This document shows positions 56,586-64,000 of a DNA stretch of 64,000 nucleotides, one piece after another. Source of the DNA: Methanobacteriota archaeon (lineage in GTDB: Archaea > Thermoplasmatota > Thermoplasmata > SG8-5 > JACRNV01); contig JACRNV010000014.1 in the NCBI GenBank assembly GCA_016214785.1, forward strand, positions 1 to 64,000. The letters are read 5' to 3'. Position 1 is the first letter of the stretch. Each line of letters opens with the position of its first letter. A model generated the notes under the pieces. It saw only the letters and a list, made by a program, of their open reading frames with translations. It was not told the DNA's origin and did not search any database. A program made the position numbers and the translations under genes.

Positions 56586-57217
56586 CCCAGACCCTCCAGC
56601 ACATTCTTGGCCTGATGGAAGTCCTTGAAAGGCATCCCGCCGAGCTTCTTGAGGAGCGCCCCCCTGGCCAGGAGGACGTCGGCGCGCTTCGCGGCGTCCA
56701 TGTCCGAGTAGCCGTCGCCGATGTACAGCACCTTCCTCCCGCTCTTCTGGAACGCCATGACGCGCGCCTCCTTGCGCACGCCCGACAATGGCGATTTTCT
56801 CGCCGGATCGCGGAAAATTATCGAGATGCGATTCCCTGCGAAGGCGGCGCTGTTCGCCTCGAACTTCGCGTCCACCCCGGCTTTTTTCAGGACGGGCCCT
56901 ATGTAGAAGTCCAGGCCCTCGCTGAGGATGACGAACGGTATGCCCGCCGTCTGGCATTTGTCAACGAAAGCCTTGAAACCGCGCCGGACGACGGCGCTCT
57001 TCAGGGCGAAAGAGACAATCTCTTCCTTGCCGGCGCGCACGAGCGCGAACTGCCTTGCCAGCGCCTCGCGCGAGCCTATCTTGCCGTCCCGATACTCCTT
57101 CTCGACGGATAGCCATGCGTCGCCGGTGTATTTCCGCAGTATCTCCTCGGCCACGTCCCTGGTGGTCACGGTGCCGTCGAAGTCGCAGGCCACGGCCCAC
57201 TTCCCCCCCGGAGCCAT
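56582..57217 (-). CDS. HAD-family phosphatase, MtnX/SerB-like
   Basis: 211 aa. Motif I DFDGTVTTRDVAEE carries the nucleophile Asp, IPFVILSEGLDFYI motif II, and KVLYIGDGYSDMDAAKRAD motif IV. The size and motif order match MtnX-like phosphatases of methionine salvage, or phosphoserine phosphatase. Start ATG 57217 overlaps the adenosylhomocysteinase stop (TGATG) and has GGAAGG six bases upstream; GTG 57235 is an alternative. Being between adenosylhomocysteinase and a PfkB kinase favours a salvage role. Confidence 0.82.
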   Translation of the reverse strand: MAPGGKWAVACDFDGTVTTRDVAEEILRKYTGDAWLSVEKEYRDGKIGSREALARQFALVRAGKEEIVSFALKSAVVRRGFKAFVDKCQTAGIPFVILSEGLDFYIGPVLKKAGVDAKFEANSAAFAGNRISIIFRDPARKSPLSGVRKEARVMAFQKSGRKVLYIGDGYSDMDAAKRADVLLARGALLKKLGGMPFKDFHQAKNVLEGLG

Positions 57218-58464
57218 CAGGTCCCTTCCCGCCACGAGGTCAGATACTCTTTCTGCCTCTTCGAGAGCGAGTCGATCTCGATGCCGTGCGACGAGAGCGC
57301 CAGCTTCGCCACCATGCCGTCCAGCTCGCGCGGCACGTCGTAGACGCCCGGCTTCATCCTCCGGCCGTTCTTTGCCAGGTGGCCGGCGCAGAGCGCCTGT
57401 ATTGCGAAGCTCATGTCCATGATCTCGACCGGATGGCCTTGGCCGGCGGCGAGGTTCACGAGCCTCCCTTCCGCGAGCAGGTAGAGCTTCCTGCCGTCCC
57501 CGAGGGCGTACTCGTCGACGAACTCGCGCACTCTCTTCACCGTTTTAGAGGCCTTCTTGAGCGCGTCCTTCGATATCTCGTTGTCAAAGTGCCCGGAGTT
57601 GGCCATGACGCAGCCGTCCTTCATGTTAGCGATGTGCTCGGCGGTTATGATGTCCCTGCAGCCCGTGGCCGTGACTATGAAGTTCGCTTTCTTGACGGCT
57701 TCCGCCATGGGCGCGACCTCGAACCCGTCCAGGTGCGCCTCGACGGCCCTTGTCGGGTCTATCTCGGTCACGACGACCCTCGCGCCCATGCCCCTGGCGC
57801 GCATGGCGATGCCCCTGCCGCACCAGCCGTAGCCGGCGACGACGAACGCGCGCCCGGCGACCAGCAGGTTCGTCGCATTGAGGATGCCGTCCATCGTCGA
57901 CTGGCCGGTGCCGTACCTGTTGTCGAAGAGGTACTTCATGCTCGCGTTGTTCACAGCCATGACGGGGAACTTGAGAGCGCCCTCGGCGTGCATGGCCCTG
58001 AGCCTGATGATGCCGGTAGTGGTCTCCTCGTTGGCGCCGATGACCTCATCTAAAAGCTCCCTGCGCTCGGTATGTAAAAGGAAGATGAGGTCTCCGCCGT
58101 CGTCTATCGTTATCTGCGGTTTGATGTCCAGCACCCTGTGCAGGCTCTCGTAGTACTCCTTGTTCGACTGCCATTTCTTCGCGCGCGTGTCGAGCTTGTA
58201 GCGCTCGTTCAGCGCGACGGCGACGGAATCGTCGGTGGAGAGCGGGTTGCAGCTCGTGAGCCTGACTTTGGCGCCCGCCTCCTGCAGCGTCAGCGCGAGC
58301 ACGCCCGTCTTCGCCTCCACGTGCAGGGCCATGCCTATCCTCAGGCCTTTGAGAACCTTGCTCTTGATCAGCCCCTGGCGCACGTCTGCCAGGACGTCCA
58401 TGTGAGCCCTCGCCCATTCGAGTCGGAGGGCGCCTTTGTCGGCCAGCGCCTTGTCAGCGGACAT
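57217..58464 (-). CDS. ahcY: adenosylhomocysteinase
   Basis: 415 aa. It hydrolyses S-adenosylhomocysteine to adenosine and homocysteine. NAD motif VVAGYGWCGRGIAMRARGMGARVVVTEIDP; substrate region DDGGDLIFLLH and FDNRYGTGQSTMDGI; C-terminal GHPVEIMDMSFAIQAL. Length is normal for archaeal enzymes. ATG 58464 is chosen over the 457-aa ORF, which runs through the promoter; CCTAATATAAATCC lies near 58520. First gene of an operon with the HAD phosphatase and PfkB kinase. Confidence 0.95.
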   Translation of the reverse strand: MSADKALADKGALRLEWARAHMDVLADVRQGLIKSKVLKGLRIGMALHVEAKTGVLALTLQEAGAKVRLTSCNPLSTDDSVAVALNERYKLDTRAKKWQSNKEYYESLHRVLDIKPQITIDDGGDLIFLLHTERRELLDEVIGANEETTTGIIRLRAMHAEGALKFPVMAVNNASMKYLFDNRYGTGQSTMDGILNATNLLVAGRAFVVAGYGWCGRGIAMRARGMGARVVVTEIDPTRAVEAHLDGFEVAPMAEAVKKANFIVTATGCRDIITAEHIANMKDGCVMANSGHFDNEISKDALKKASKTVKRVREFVDEYALGDGRKLYLLAEGRLVNLAAGQGHPVEIMDMSFAIQALCAGHLAKNGRRMKPGVYDVPRELDGMVAKLALSSHGIEIDSLSKRQKEYLTSWREGT

Positions 58465-58669
58465 GTATGTACCAGAAGGGAGAAGGAGGGGGAGGACAAA
58501 AGGGTTTTGGACGGAAGGATTTATATTAGGGTTAAAGACGTGCTCGGCATTATGAGCCGCGGCTCGTGCGTCGTAATCGAGCTCACTCAAAATAGCCAGG
58601 AGTTCCTGAATAATAATGAATGCAGATAGAGAGATTCTTGATTTCTTCGTCTATCCTAATCGTTGTATA

Positions 58670-58903
58670 TCAGTGAACTATGATCACGATTAATATTACT
58701 ATTACAAATGCGATAAGCAGCCAACCTTTTATTGAGTCTGTTGTTCGAATGATAAATCTATGTCTACTTGCAGTAAGTTCAGTATCGTAATATTCTGTAA
58801 ATATTGGAGAACATGCAGTGGCACATCCTTCAGGATCGCCTCCTTCCTTGTTACAGACCTTAATGCAATGGTCAAACATTTCCTCTTGTCGTCGATGATT
58901 CAT
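58670..58903 (-). CDS. small single-TM protein with cysteine-rich N-terminus
   Basis: 77 aa: a soluble N-terminal half with C-x3-C pattern (HCIKVCNKEG, GCATACSPIF), then a C-terminal hydrophobic helix (GWLLIAFVIVILIVIIV) as a tail anchor. The region is AT-rich. It begins four bases after the HTH gene on the same strand, so the two form a small operon. Family unknown. Confidence 0.6.
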   Translation of the reverse strand: MNHRRQEEMFDHCIKVCNKEGGDPEGCATACSPIFTEYYDTELTASRHRFIIRTTDSIKGWLLIAFVIVILIVIIVH

Positions 58904-58907
58904 TATC

Positions 58908-59141
58908 TCACTTCCCTCTACTTTTTACACAAAAGATATGCTTTTTATCTGCGTCTGAAAACTTACCGTATCCATCTATTTCCATTATCTCCAGATGCTT
59001 CTTTACAGTTCTTGAGTCCATATCCAATTCCTTTGCAAGCTCAGAAAGAGGGACACAACTTGATCCATCAGTTTCTTCTCTGATACGCTCGATCATTTCT
59101 CTTACTGAGCGGTGCTCTCGTGAATATTTTGTGAAGGACAT
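58908..59141 (-). CDS. small HTH transcription-regulator-like protein
   Basis: 77 aa. VPLSELAKELDMDSRTVKKHLEIMEIDGYG is a helix-turn-helix with ArsR/TrmB-like spacing, preceded by a helix (REMIERIREETD) and followed by a short beta tail. It probably binds DNA as a dimer. A tandem CATATTGTT repeat with 10-bp period (59201-59219) lies upstream of its TATA-like TATTTATAC, a candidate autoregulatory operator. Part of an AT-rich island. Confidence 0.65.
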   Translation of the reverse strand: MSFTKYSREHRSVREMIERIREETDGSSCVPLSELAKELDMDSRTVKKHLEIMEIDGYGKFSDADKKHIFCVKSRGK

Positions 59142-59200
59142 TTAGCGCGCCTCGGTAACGCACATGGTCAATCCTGTATAAATACTTTTTCTTTTTAATA

Positions 59201-59219
59201 CATATTGTTGCATATTGTT
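59201..59219. promoter_or_regulatory. tandem operator-like repeat upstream of the HTH gene
   Basis: CATATTGTT occurs at 59201-59209 and again at 59211-59219, one helical turn apart. It lies about 15-45 bases upstream of a minus-strand TATA-like element (59174-59186) of the HTH gene and also upstream of the plus-strand gene at 59319, so it could control both. Confidence 0.4.
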
Positions 59220-59318
59220 TACCTAAATCTGCTAGTAGGCTTTAAGGTGCAGAGAGACATCGAATCTCCTTTTCCATCACTTTGAATACAAACACTTCAT
59301 TCAGGAATCTTTATTACT

Positions 59319-59561
59319 ATGTTTGAAATCTGTAGTATTATGGATCGCGCTCAATCAACCATTCGACGAATACGAAATGCAATAAAAGACGGAAATCTGA
59401 AGAAGAAATTTACTGGGATGGATTTAGTAAAAATTGGAATTAGGCCAGGAACCGCATGGACATTTCTCTGGAAACATAGAAAAGGAACAACGCAATCAGT
59501 TAGGGAATATTTTATCAAGAACTCAGTCGGCCAATATAGTTTGATAGATGATGATTCTTAG
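59319..59561 (+). CDS. small basic hypothetical protein
   Basis: 80 aa, Lys/Arg-rich, with a predicted helical N-terminal half (RAQSTIRRIRNAIKDG) and FTGMDLVKIGIRPGTAWTFLWKHRKG. The GMDLVKIGIRPGTAWTFL stretch has helix-turn-helix spacing, but I do not recognise a family. AT-rich, like its neighbours. It ends overlapping the stop of the convergent DUF5677-like gene. Its ATG at 59319 has no good ribosome site, and ATG 59340 is an alternative. Confidence 0.5.
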   Translation: MFEICSIMDRAQSTIRRIRNAIKDGNLKKKFTGMDLVKIGIRPGTAWTFLWKHRKGTTQSVREYFIKNSVGQYSLIDDDS

Positions 59562-60583
59562 TCTTTTGTCTTAAAGCAATTGGTATGCACCTCAATAAAC
59601 GCTAGCTTTATTTCCTCTAGTAATCGTTCCATTGAGTTGAGTATTATCAAGTTTTCAATAGATGGCTTTGAGGTGAGTAATGCAACGTTGACGTGATATA
59701 ATGAAATAGCCGCGTTTTGTCCGGGATCGGCCAAACCAGCATTGCTTGGTCCTGAAAGAATCAAGTCTTTGGACGAAATAATCCCTAAATTGAAACGAAT
59801 CCCTTTAGGATTTGCATGAGTAGGATGGCTAGCCATTCTGTAATATGGTCGTAGATGATTTAAACCAACTGCTTTTTCAATGTCAACGAAGCTAGGTCCA
59901 TGCCCATCTTTTCTATTTGTGTTCACGACTCTTGATGCCCAGCCATAATTGCCAGAAAATGGCTTGCCATATTTCCGACAAAGTTCATCTCGCATTTTGT
60001 TAAGTTTGTCTAATTCATCCTGGGTAATTGGTTCCGTGTCTAATTTTCTTTCATGCGTCTTTAATTCGTTTAGAGCCTTATATGATTCGATTATTTCATG
60101 AAGTAAGTATCGCTCCGCAAGTTCTTTGTCATGCATTTTTATCAAGTGACTTGTCACAGCTATTTCGTGTAAAGTTCGCCATCTAGCATGAGCGCCCGAG
60201 GCATAACCGCTACGAAGCAGGGTATGTATTTCATATGCTGTTAAACAAGCTCGGCCATGCAGCCTGATTAAAACCTCGAATATAAAATCATTCTCTTTTA
60301 CTGCTACTGGTCGGAATTTTTTATTGAATGTTTCACCTGTTTCGTGAGACATCACAATAAACATTCCTAGAAGGTCAAGTGGTTTTTTCCATATGTCATA
60401 AAGACGCTTTTCAAAATTTCTCCTTATTAGTTGATGTTCTTTAAGTATTCTAGGCGCATCGTGCTTCAGTTCATCGAGTAATTTAGAGCCTCCTTCATGA
60501 ATTGCCTTTTTAGTTATTTTTGAAATTATACTAGGTACATCGCTAATTTTACTCAAATCAATTTCATTCTTTTTTAATGGCAT
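59558..60583 (-). CDS. DUF5677-like protein
   Basis: 341 aa from ATG 60583. The conserved core HGRACLTAYEIHTLLRSGYASGAHARWRTLHEIAV matches the DUF5677 pattern of a helical bundle with an invariant Arg-x-Leu-His-Glu, and ASHPTHANPKG follows later. Members occur singly in bacteria and archaea and are thought to be HEPN-related or accessory, but the role is not established. The gene is AT-rich compared with flanking housekeeping genes, suggesting horizontal acquisition. It is convergent with the small basic gene. Confidence 0.6.
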   Translation of the reverse strand: MPLKKNEIDLSKISDVPSIISKITKKAIHEGGSKLLDELKHDAPRILKEHQLIRRNFEKRLYDIWKKPLDLLGMFIVMSHETGETFNKKFRPVAVKENDFIFEVLIRLHGRACLTAYEIHTLLRSGYASGAHARWRTLHEIAVTSHLIKMHDKELAERYLLHEIIESYKALNELKTHERKLDTEPITQDELDKLNKMRDELCRKYGKPFSGNYGWASRVVNTNRKDGHGPSFVDIEKAVGLNHLRPYYRMASHPTHANPKGIRFNLGIISSKDLILSGPSNAGLADPGQNAAISLYHVNVALLTSKPSIENLIILNSMERLLEEIKLAFIEVHTNCFKTKD

Positions 60584-60599
60584 AATATCGAATCCACGC

Positions 60600-61031
60600 T
60601 CACAACTTATATCTCGCCGGGTACATCTCTCCTGGCTTGAGATATTCAATCTCTTTAATCAGGAGTTCGACGAGCGCGAACTCCGGGTCGTCCGGGCCCT
60701 TCCAGTACTCCTTGAAGAAGGGGCACTGCGCGACCATCTTCGCCTTCGTTCTCCTGTCCTTCACGATGCGCGCCTTCCCGCTGGCCCGGATGTAGCCGCT
60801 GTGCTCCCCGCCCTTGAAGGCGTAGCAGAACTCGAAGGCGGGGTCTTTGGCCATCTCTCTGGCCTTCTTGGAGCCTGCGCTCGTGAACACCCACAGCCTC
60901 GAATCGATGCAGCCGAGGCTCACGGGCCTGACCCTTGGCGTCTTACCATCGTAGGTGGCCAGGTAGGCCGTCTGGAATTTCGAGAAGTTCCCCCATATCT
61001 CCTTTTTTGCGCTGGCTGTGAGCTTTTTCAT
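60600..61031 (-). CDS. pyridoxamine 5'-phosphate oxidase-like flavin-binding protein
   Basis: 143 aa split-barrel protein: ATYDGKTPRVRPVSLGCIDSRLWVFTSAGSKKAREMAKDP and FCYAFKGGEHSGYIRASGKARIV are the typical FMN-binding strands of this family. It lacks the residues of true PNPOx and is probably a general flavin- or F420-type reductase. GC-rich, unlike the island beside it. It is 16 bases upstream of the DUF5677-like gene on the same strand. Confidence 0.82.
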   Translation of the reverse strand: MKKLTASAKKEIWGNFSKFQTAYLATYDGKTPRVRPVSLGCIDSRLWVFTSAGSKKAREMAKDPAFEFCYAFKGGEHSGYIRASGKARIVKDRRTKAKMVAQCPFFKEYWKGPDDPEFALVELLIKEIEYLKPGEMYPARYKL

Positions 61032-61214
61032 TTTCCGACCCCGTGTTTCAGACAGATAAACCGCTTGCAGGGCATTAACCTATCGTCCGTATGGCGCAAT
61101 CCAATACGAGAGCAATTCACAAATCCACTTTATCTTCTGGATATTATGTACATTGGGAATTCCCACGGATGTCCGCAGGAACCCTTATTAACGGCCGCGA
61201 AATCGGGTATCCAG

Positions 61215-62144
61215 ATGGAAAAGAACGTAATAGAAGTCAGGGGCCTGGTCAAGGTCTACGGCGAGACCAGGGCAGTCGACGGCATTTCGTTCGACGTCCG
61301 CGAGGGGAGCGTCTTCGCCTTCCTGGGGCCGAACGGCGCAGGCAAGACAACGACGGTCGAAATCATCGAGACCATACGCCGCCCAACGGCAGGCGAGGTC
61401 GGGCTCCTGGGCATGGACATCAACAAGGACAGGAAGAAGATACTCGAGCGCATCGGCGTGCTGCCGCAGGAGTTCAGCTCGTTCGACAGGATGACCGTGC
61501 GCGAGACCGTCCACTACTTCCGGCAGCTCTTCGGCGCAGGCTCCGACGTCGACGCTCTCCTGAAGCTGGTCAACCTCGAGGAGGAGAAGGACAAGCTCTA
61601 CATGAACCTCTCCGGCGGCCTCAAGCAGCGCGTGGGCATAGCGGTCGCTCTCGTGAACGACCCCGAGCTGGTCTTCCTGGACGAGCCCACGACCGGCCTG
61701 GACCCGCGCTCGAGGCGGGAGGTATGGAACGTCATCGAGGGCCTGAAGAAGCGCGGCAAGACGATATTCCTCACCACGCACTACATGGAGGAGGCCGAGG
61801 TCCTCGCGGACCACATCGCCATCATCTCCAAGGGGAAGATCATTGCCCAGGGCAGTCCGTCCGAGCTGATAGACGCCTTCGGCAAGGCAATCCACGTCAC
61901 GATAAGGGGCGCGGGAGCCGAAATCGGGCCCATTGCCAAGGATATGGGGCTCGCCCTCCCGAAGAACGGGAACGGCAAGACGGTCGTCGACGTGAGGACG
62001 AACGACCAGGTGCTGGTCCTTCTCGACAGGCTCAAGGCCGCGAAGGTGAGCTACTCGGGCATAGACGTCCGCAAGGCCAACCTCGAAGAAGTGTTCCTCT
62101 CGCTCACGGGCGAGAAGCTCACGGCCGGGGGCGACGAGCGATGA
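61215..62144 (+). CDS. ABC transporter ATP-binding subunit (ABC-2 type)
   Basis: 309 aa. Walker A LGPNGAGKTTTVEII, Q-loop region VLPQEFSSFD, signature LSGGLKQRVGIAVAL, Walker B LVFLDEPTTGLDPRSRREV, and H-loop LTTHYMEEAEVLADHI. The C-terminal 80 residues (IHVTIRGAGAEIG ... EEVFLSLTGEKL) are the usual DrrA-type extension. It pairs with the permease that starts with an ATGA overlap. The substrate is unknown; by family it could be a lipid, drug or surface polymer. The 447-aa ORF extends upstream without support. Confidence 0.92.
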   Translation: MEKNVIEVRGLVKVYGETRAVDGISFDVREGSVFAFLGPNGAGKTTTVEIIETIRRPTAGEVGLLGMDINKDRKKILERIGVLPQEFSSFDRMTVRETVHYFRQLFGAGSDVDALLKLVNLEEEKDKLYMNLSGGLKQRVGIAVALVNDPELVFLDEPTTGLDPRSRREVWNVIEGLKKRGKTIFLTTHYMEEAEVLADHIAIISKGKIIAQGSPSELIDAFGKAIHVTIRGAGAEIGPIAKDMGLALPKNGNGKTVVDVRTNDQVLVLLDRLKAAKVSYSGIDVRKANLEEVFLSLTGEKLTAGGDER

Positions 62145-63751
62145 ACCTGACCAGGATATACGCCAACATAGTGGTCAACATCAAGGGGTTCTACAGGAAC
62201 AAGGGGGCGATGTTCTTCGTCCTCTTCTTCCCGATACTGCTCATACTCCTGTTCGGGGCGATATTCTCGAACATTGGAGATCAATCATACCCGATCGCCG
62301 TTCAGAACAAGGACGGCGGCTGGTGGTCGCAGCAGGTCGTCGAGGGCCTGAACAAGACCGGGATGATAACTGTAACGATGGTCGACCCGTCCGCCGACCC
62401 GTATGCCTACATGAACGACACCAAGTCGAACGCCGTCCTCATAATACCCGAGAACTTCACGGCAGACATCAACAACACGAAGCTGTCGTTCCAGTACACA
62501 CTCGACGCGCTATCGAAGACGACAGAGTCGTTGAATTACACGGTCGAAGCCCTATCACGGACGACGGACTCGCTCAACTACACCCTGATGGCGCTGAACG
62601 ACACCGGCAACGCGCTCAATTACACGGCGATGGCCCTGAGCAGCACGCAAGGGGCCCTCAACTACTCCCTGATGGCGATGAACAGCACGCAGTGGGCGCT
62701 GAACTACTCGGGGATGGCGCTAGCGTCCGCGCCGCCGAGCTCCACGACGTTCATCGGGCTCGCGATGAACGCCAGCGCCGAGTCGCTGGGGAGCACCGGG
62801 ATGGCCCTGAACCTGACGCCGGCCGCGCTGAACGCCTCGCTCGCGGCATTAGGCGGCTCGCAGTCCTCGATGAACGCCACCCTGCTGGCGCTCCAGTACA
62901 CCCAGGCCACGCTGAACGCCACGCTGGGCGCGCTCAACGCCACGCAGGCGGCGCTGAACTTCACCATCGGCGCCCTGAACTTCGCCATACCGTCCAACGA
63001 GACGCTGAAGCTTACCATGCTCTACGATTCCAGCTCCAGCAGCGCGCTGACGAAGGTGCAGATACTCCAGCAGGTCATGGACGGCTTCAACAAGGGGCTG
63101 AGCAACGCGCAGGACGTCATGGCCATAGACCCGCAGTCGGTCGTCGCCAAGCAGTTCAAGTTCATAGACTACTACGCGCCGGGCATCGTCGGAATGTCGG
63201 TCATGACGGCGAGCCTCTTCGGCACGGTGGGCATGAACACCGAGCTCAGGCAGAAGGGCGTGCTGCGCAAGCTGGCCACCACCCCGCTCACGAGGGCGGA
63301 GTGGCTCGTGTCGAACATCCTCTACCAGCTCATACTCGCGTTCATATCGACCGCGCTCATTCTATTCGTAGGCTATCTGGCGTTCGGGCTCAAGCCAATC
63401 ATAAACATCTTCCTCTTCGTCTTCGTGCTCATGGACGTATTCGCCTTCTCGGGCATAGGCATGCTCATCACGCGCTTCGTGAAGGACGCCGAGGCCGCGC
63501 AGGCTGCGGCGAACCTGGTCATGTTCCCGGTGATGTTCCTGTCCGGGACGTTCTTCCAGATCGAGATGATGCCGGACTTCCTGCAGACGGTCGCCAACTT
63601 CATGCCCCTCTACTACGTGAGCGACGGCCTGAGGCAGGCGATGATACTGCTCAACTGGGCGATGCTCTATTATGACCTCATGGTCATTTCCGTCTTCGGG
63701 ATCATCATGTTCGTCCTGGGCATCCTGCTGACGTCGTGGAAGGAAGACTGA
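62141..63751 (+). CDS. ABC-2 permease with extracellular sequon-rich heptad stalk
   Basis: 536 aa. TM1 (AMFFVLFFPILLILLFGAIF) is followed by a large external domain (residues about 45-335), then five TM helices with the ABC-2 permease core (YYAPGIVGMSVMTASLFG, ELRQKGVLRKLATTPLTRAEWL). The external domain carries a stretch of repeats: five 14-residue units each with NYT or NYS (TTDSLNYTLMALND and similar), then heptads such as ATLNATLGALNATQ, with over 20 N-x-S/T sequons. The heptad pattern predicts a coiled stalk, as in YhgE/Pip-type permeases. The start overlaps the ATPase gene. Confidence 0.85.
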   Translation: MNLTRIYANIVVNIKGFYRNKGAMFFVLFFPILLILLFGAIFSNIGDQSYPIAVQNKDGGWWSQQVVEGLNKTGMITVTMVDPSADPYAYMNDTKSNAVLIIPENFTADINNTKLSFQYTLDALSKTTESLNYTVEALSRTTDSLNYTLMALNDTGNALNYTAMALSSTQGALNYSLMAMNSTQWALNYSGMALASAPPSSTTFIGLAMNASAESLGSTGMALNLTPAALNASLAALGGSQSSMNATLLALQYTQATLNATLGALNATQAALNFTIGALNFAIPSNETLKLTMLYDSSSSSALTKVQILQQVMDGFNKGLSNAQDVMAIDPQSVVAKQFKFIDYYAPGIVGMSVMTASLFGTVGMNTELRQKGVLRKLATTPLTRAEWLVSNILYQLILAFISTALILFVGYLAFGLKPIINIFLFVFVLMDVFAFSGIGMLITRFVKDAEAAQAAANLVMFPVMFLSGTFFQIEMMPDFLQTVANFMPLYYVSDGLRQAMILLNWAMLYYDLMVISVFGIIMFVLGILLTSWKED

Positions 63752-63806
63752 ACACGATAAAACGCGCAGGACGCTGTGCTCCTATCATAAGAAGTGCGGA
63801 GGCCGG

Positions 63807-64000
63807 TCAATCCTTCTTCTCCCAAATCCGCCTGTAATAATCGTTTATGGAATTCCAACTATAGTCATATCTCTTCCATTCCCATGCAAAGTAATTCACG
63901 ACGGCGGCGCACTCATAAAACGCACTAGCGACGTAAGGTTTATTGTCATGGTCCGGATGGCCATCGGCAATCTCTGGACGGGTGCGCAAATCCCATGCGC
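63807..64000 (-). CDS. C-terminal part of a protein running off the right edge
   Basis: The frame ending at 63807 stays open to the window edge (codons GCA TGG GAT before the nominal TTG), so the ORF-track start at 63989 is probably not real. The visible 64 residues are rich in Tyr, Trp and Asp (YFAWEWKRYDYSWNSINDYYRRIWEKKD), unusual in composition. I do not recognise the family. Confidence 0.5.
   Translation of the reverse strand, partial: AWDLRTRPEIADGHPDHDNKPYVASAFYECAAVVNYFAWEWKRYDYSWNSINDYYRRIWEKKD

Overview
The window reads as a moderately GC-rich euryarchaeal chromosome segment. Evidence: RPA with its COG3390-type partner, Hel308, a HerA-type ATPase, CDP-archaeol synthase, an MCT1-like PUA protein, TruD, PorGDAB plus IorAB, BHB-type tRNA introns, and many TATA-like boxes close to start codons. 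The gene mix (RPA/COG3390, abundant V4R, KaiC-like and zinc-ribbon membrane proteins, a long-chain surface proteome) suggests Thermoplasmatota or a relative; that placement is inference. Most genes are densely packed with ATGA-type overlaps.

Layout. 0-9.6 kb: a methyltransferase, a PqqD-like/SPASM radical SAM protein, two membrane proteins (one ending in a Cys-Ala tail), a PRC-barrel protein, a DUF2156 protein, a V4R protein, tRNA-Val(CAC) with a D-loop insertion, pyrE, carS and a KaiC-like ATPase. 9.7-19.9 kb: a huge AT-rich NosD-like surface protein, a coiled-coil protein, dihydropteroate synthase, the RPA pair, a PrsW-like protease with zinc-ribbon membrane neighbours, and a PUA protein. 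19.9-30.1 kb: a duplicated two-gene surface module, each copy being a long ectodomain protein with a cytosolic GLTNG decapeptide repeat plus a two-TM protein with SHOCT-like repeats. 30-43 kb: truD, a radical SAM protein, cysS, tRNA-Ala(CGC) with an 86-nt intron, a damaged cysteine synthase gene, herA, a nested beta-propeller surface protein, hel308 and tRNA-Leu(UAG). 43-54 kb: another propeller surface protein, porGDAB, iorAB, an aryl-CoA ligase, carbamate kinase, a radical SAM activase, a cupin and serA. 54.8-64 kb: a nucleotidyltransferase, a PfkB kinase/HAD phosphatase/adenosylhomocysteinase operon, an AT-rich accessory island (HTH protein, DUF5677-like protein), a PNPOx-like protein and an ABC exporter whose permease carries an extracellular sequon-rich heptad stalk.

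How genes work together: porGDAB-iorAB-paaK is a 2-oxoacid/aryl-pyruvate to acyl-CoA block coupled to ferredoxin; PfkB-HAD-AHCY look like a methyl-cycle/nucleoside salvage operon; Hel308, HerA and RPA are replication-repair functions.

Most interesting: (i) the duplicated GLTNG/SHOCT surface module with swapped ectodomains; (ii) a dispersed palindromic repeat family, one copy of which sits inside the tRNA-Ala intron; (iii) a WD40 propeller inserted into a sialidase-like propeller; (iv) several strongly structured intergenic RNA candidates; (v) a cysteine synthase gene in which the catalytic segment is replaced by a 90-bp copy of its own 3' end (possibly an assembly artefact). No CRISPR array, insertion sequence or rRNA was seen. 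All coordinates and motifs come from reading the sequence; no database search was possible.
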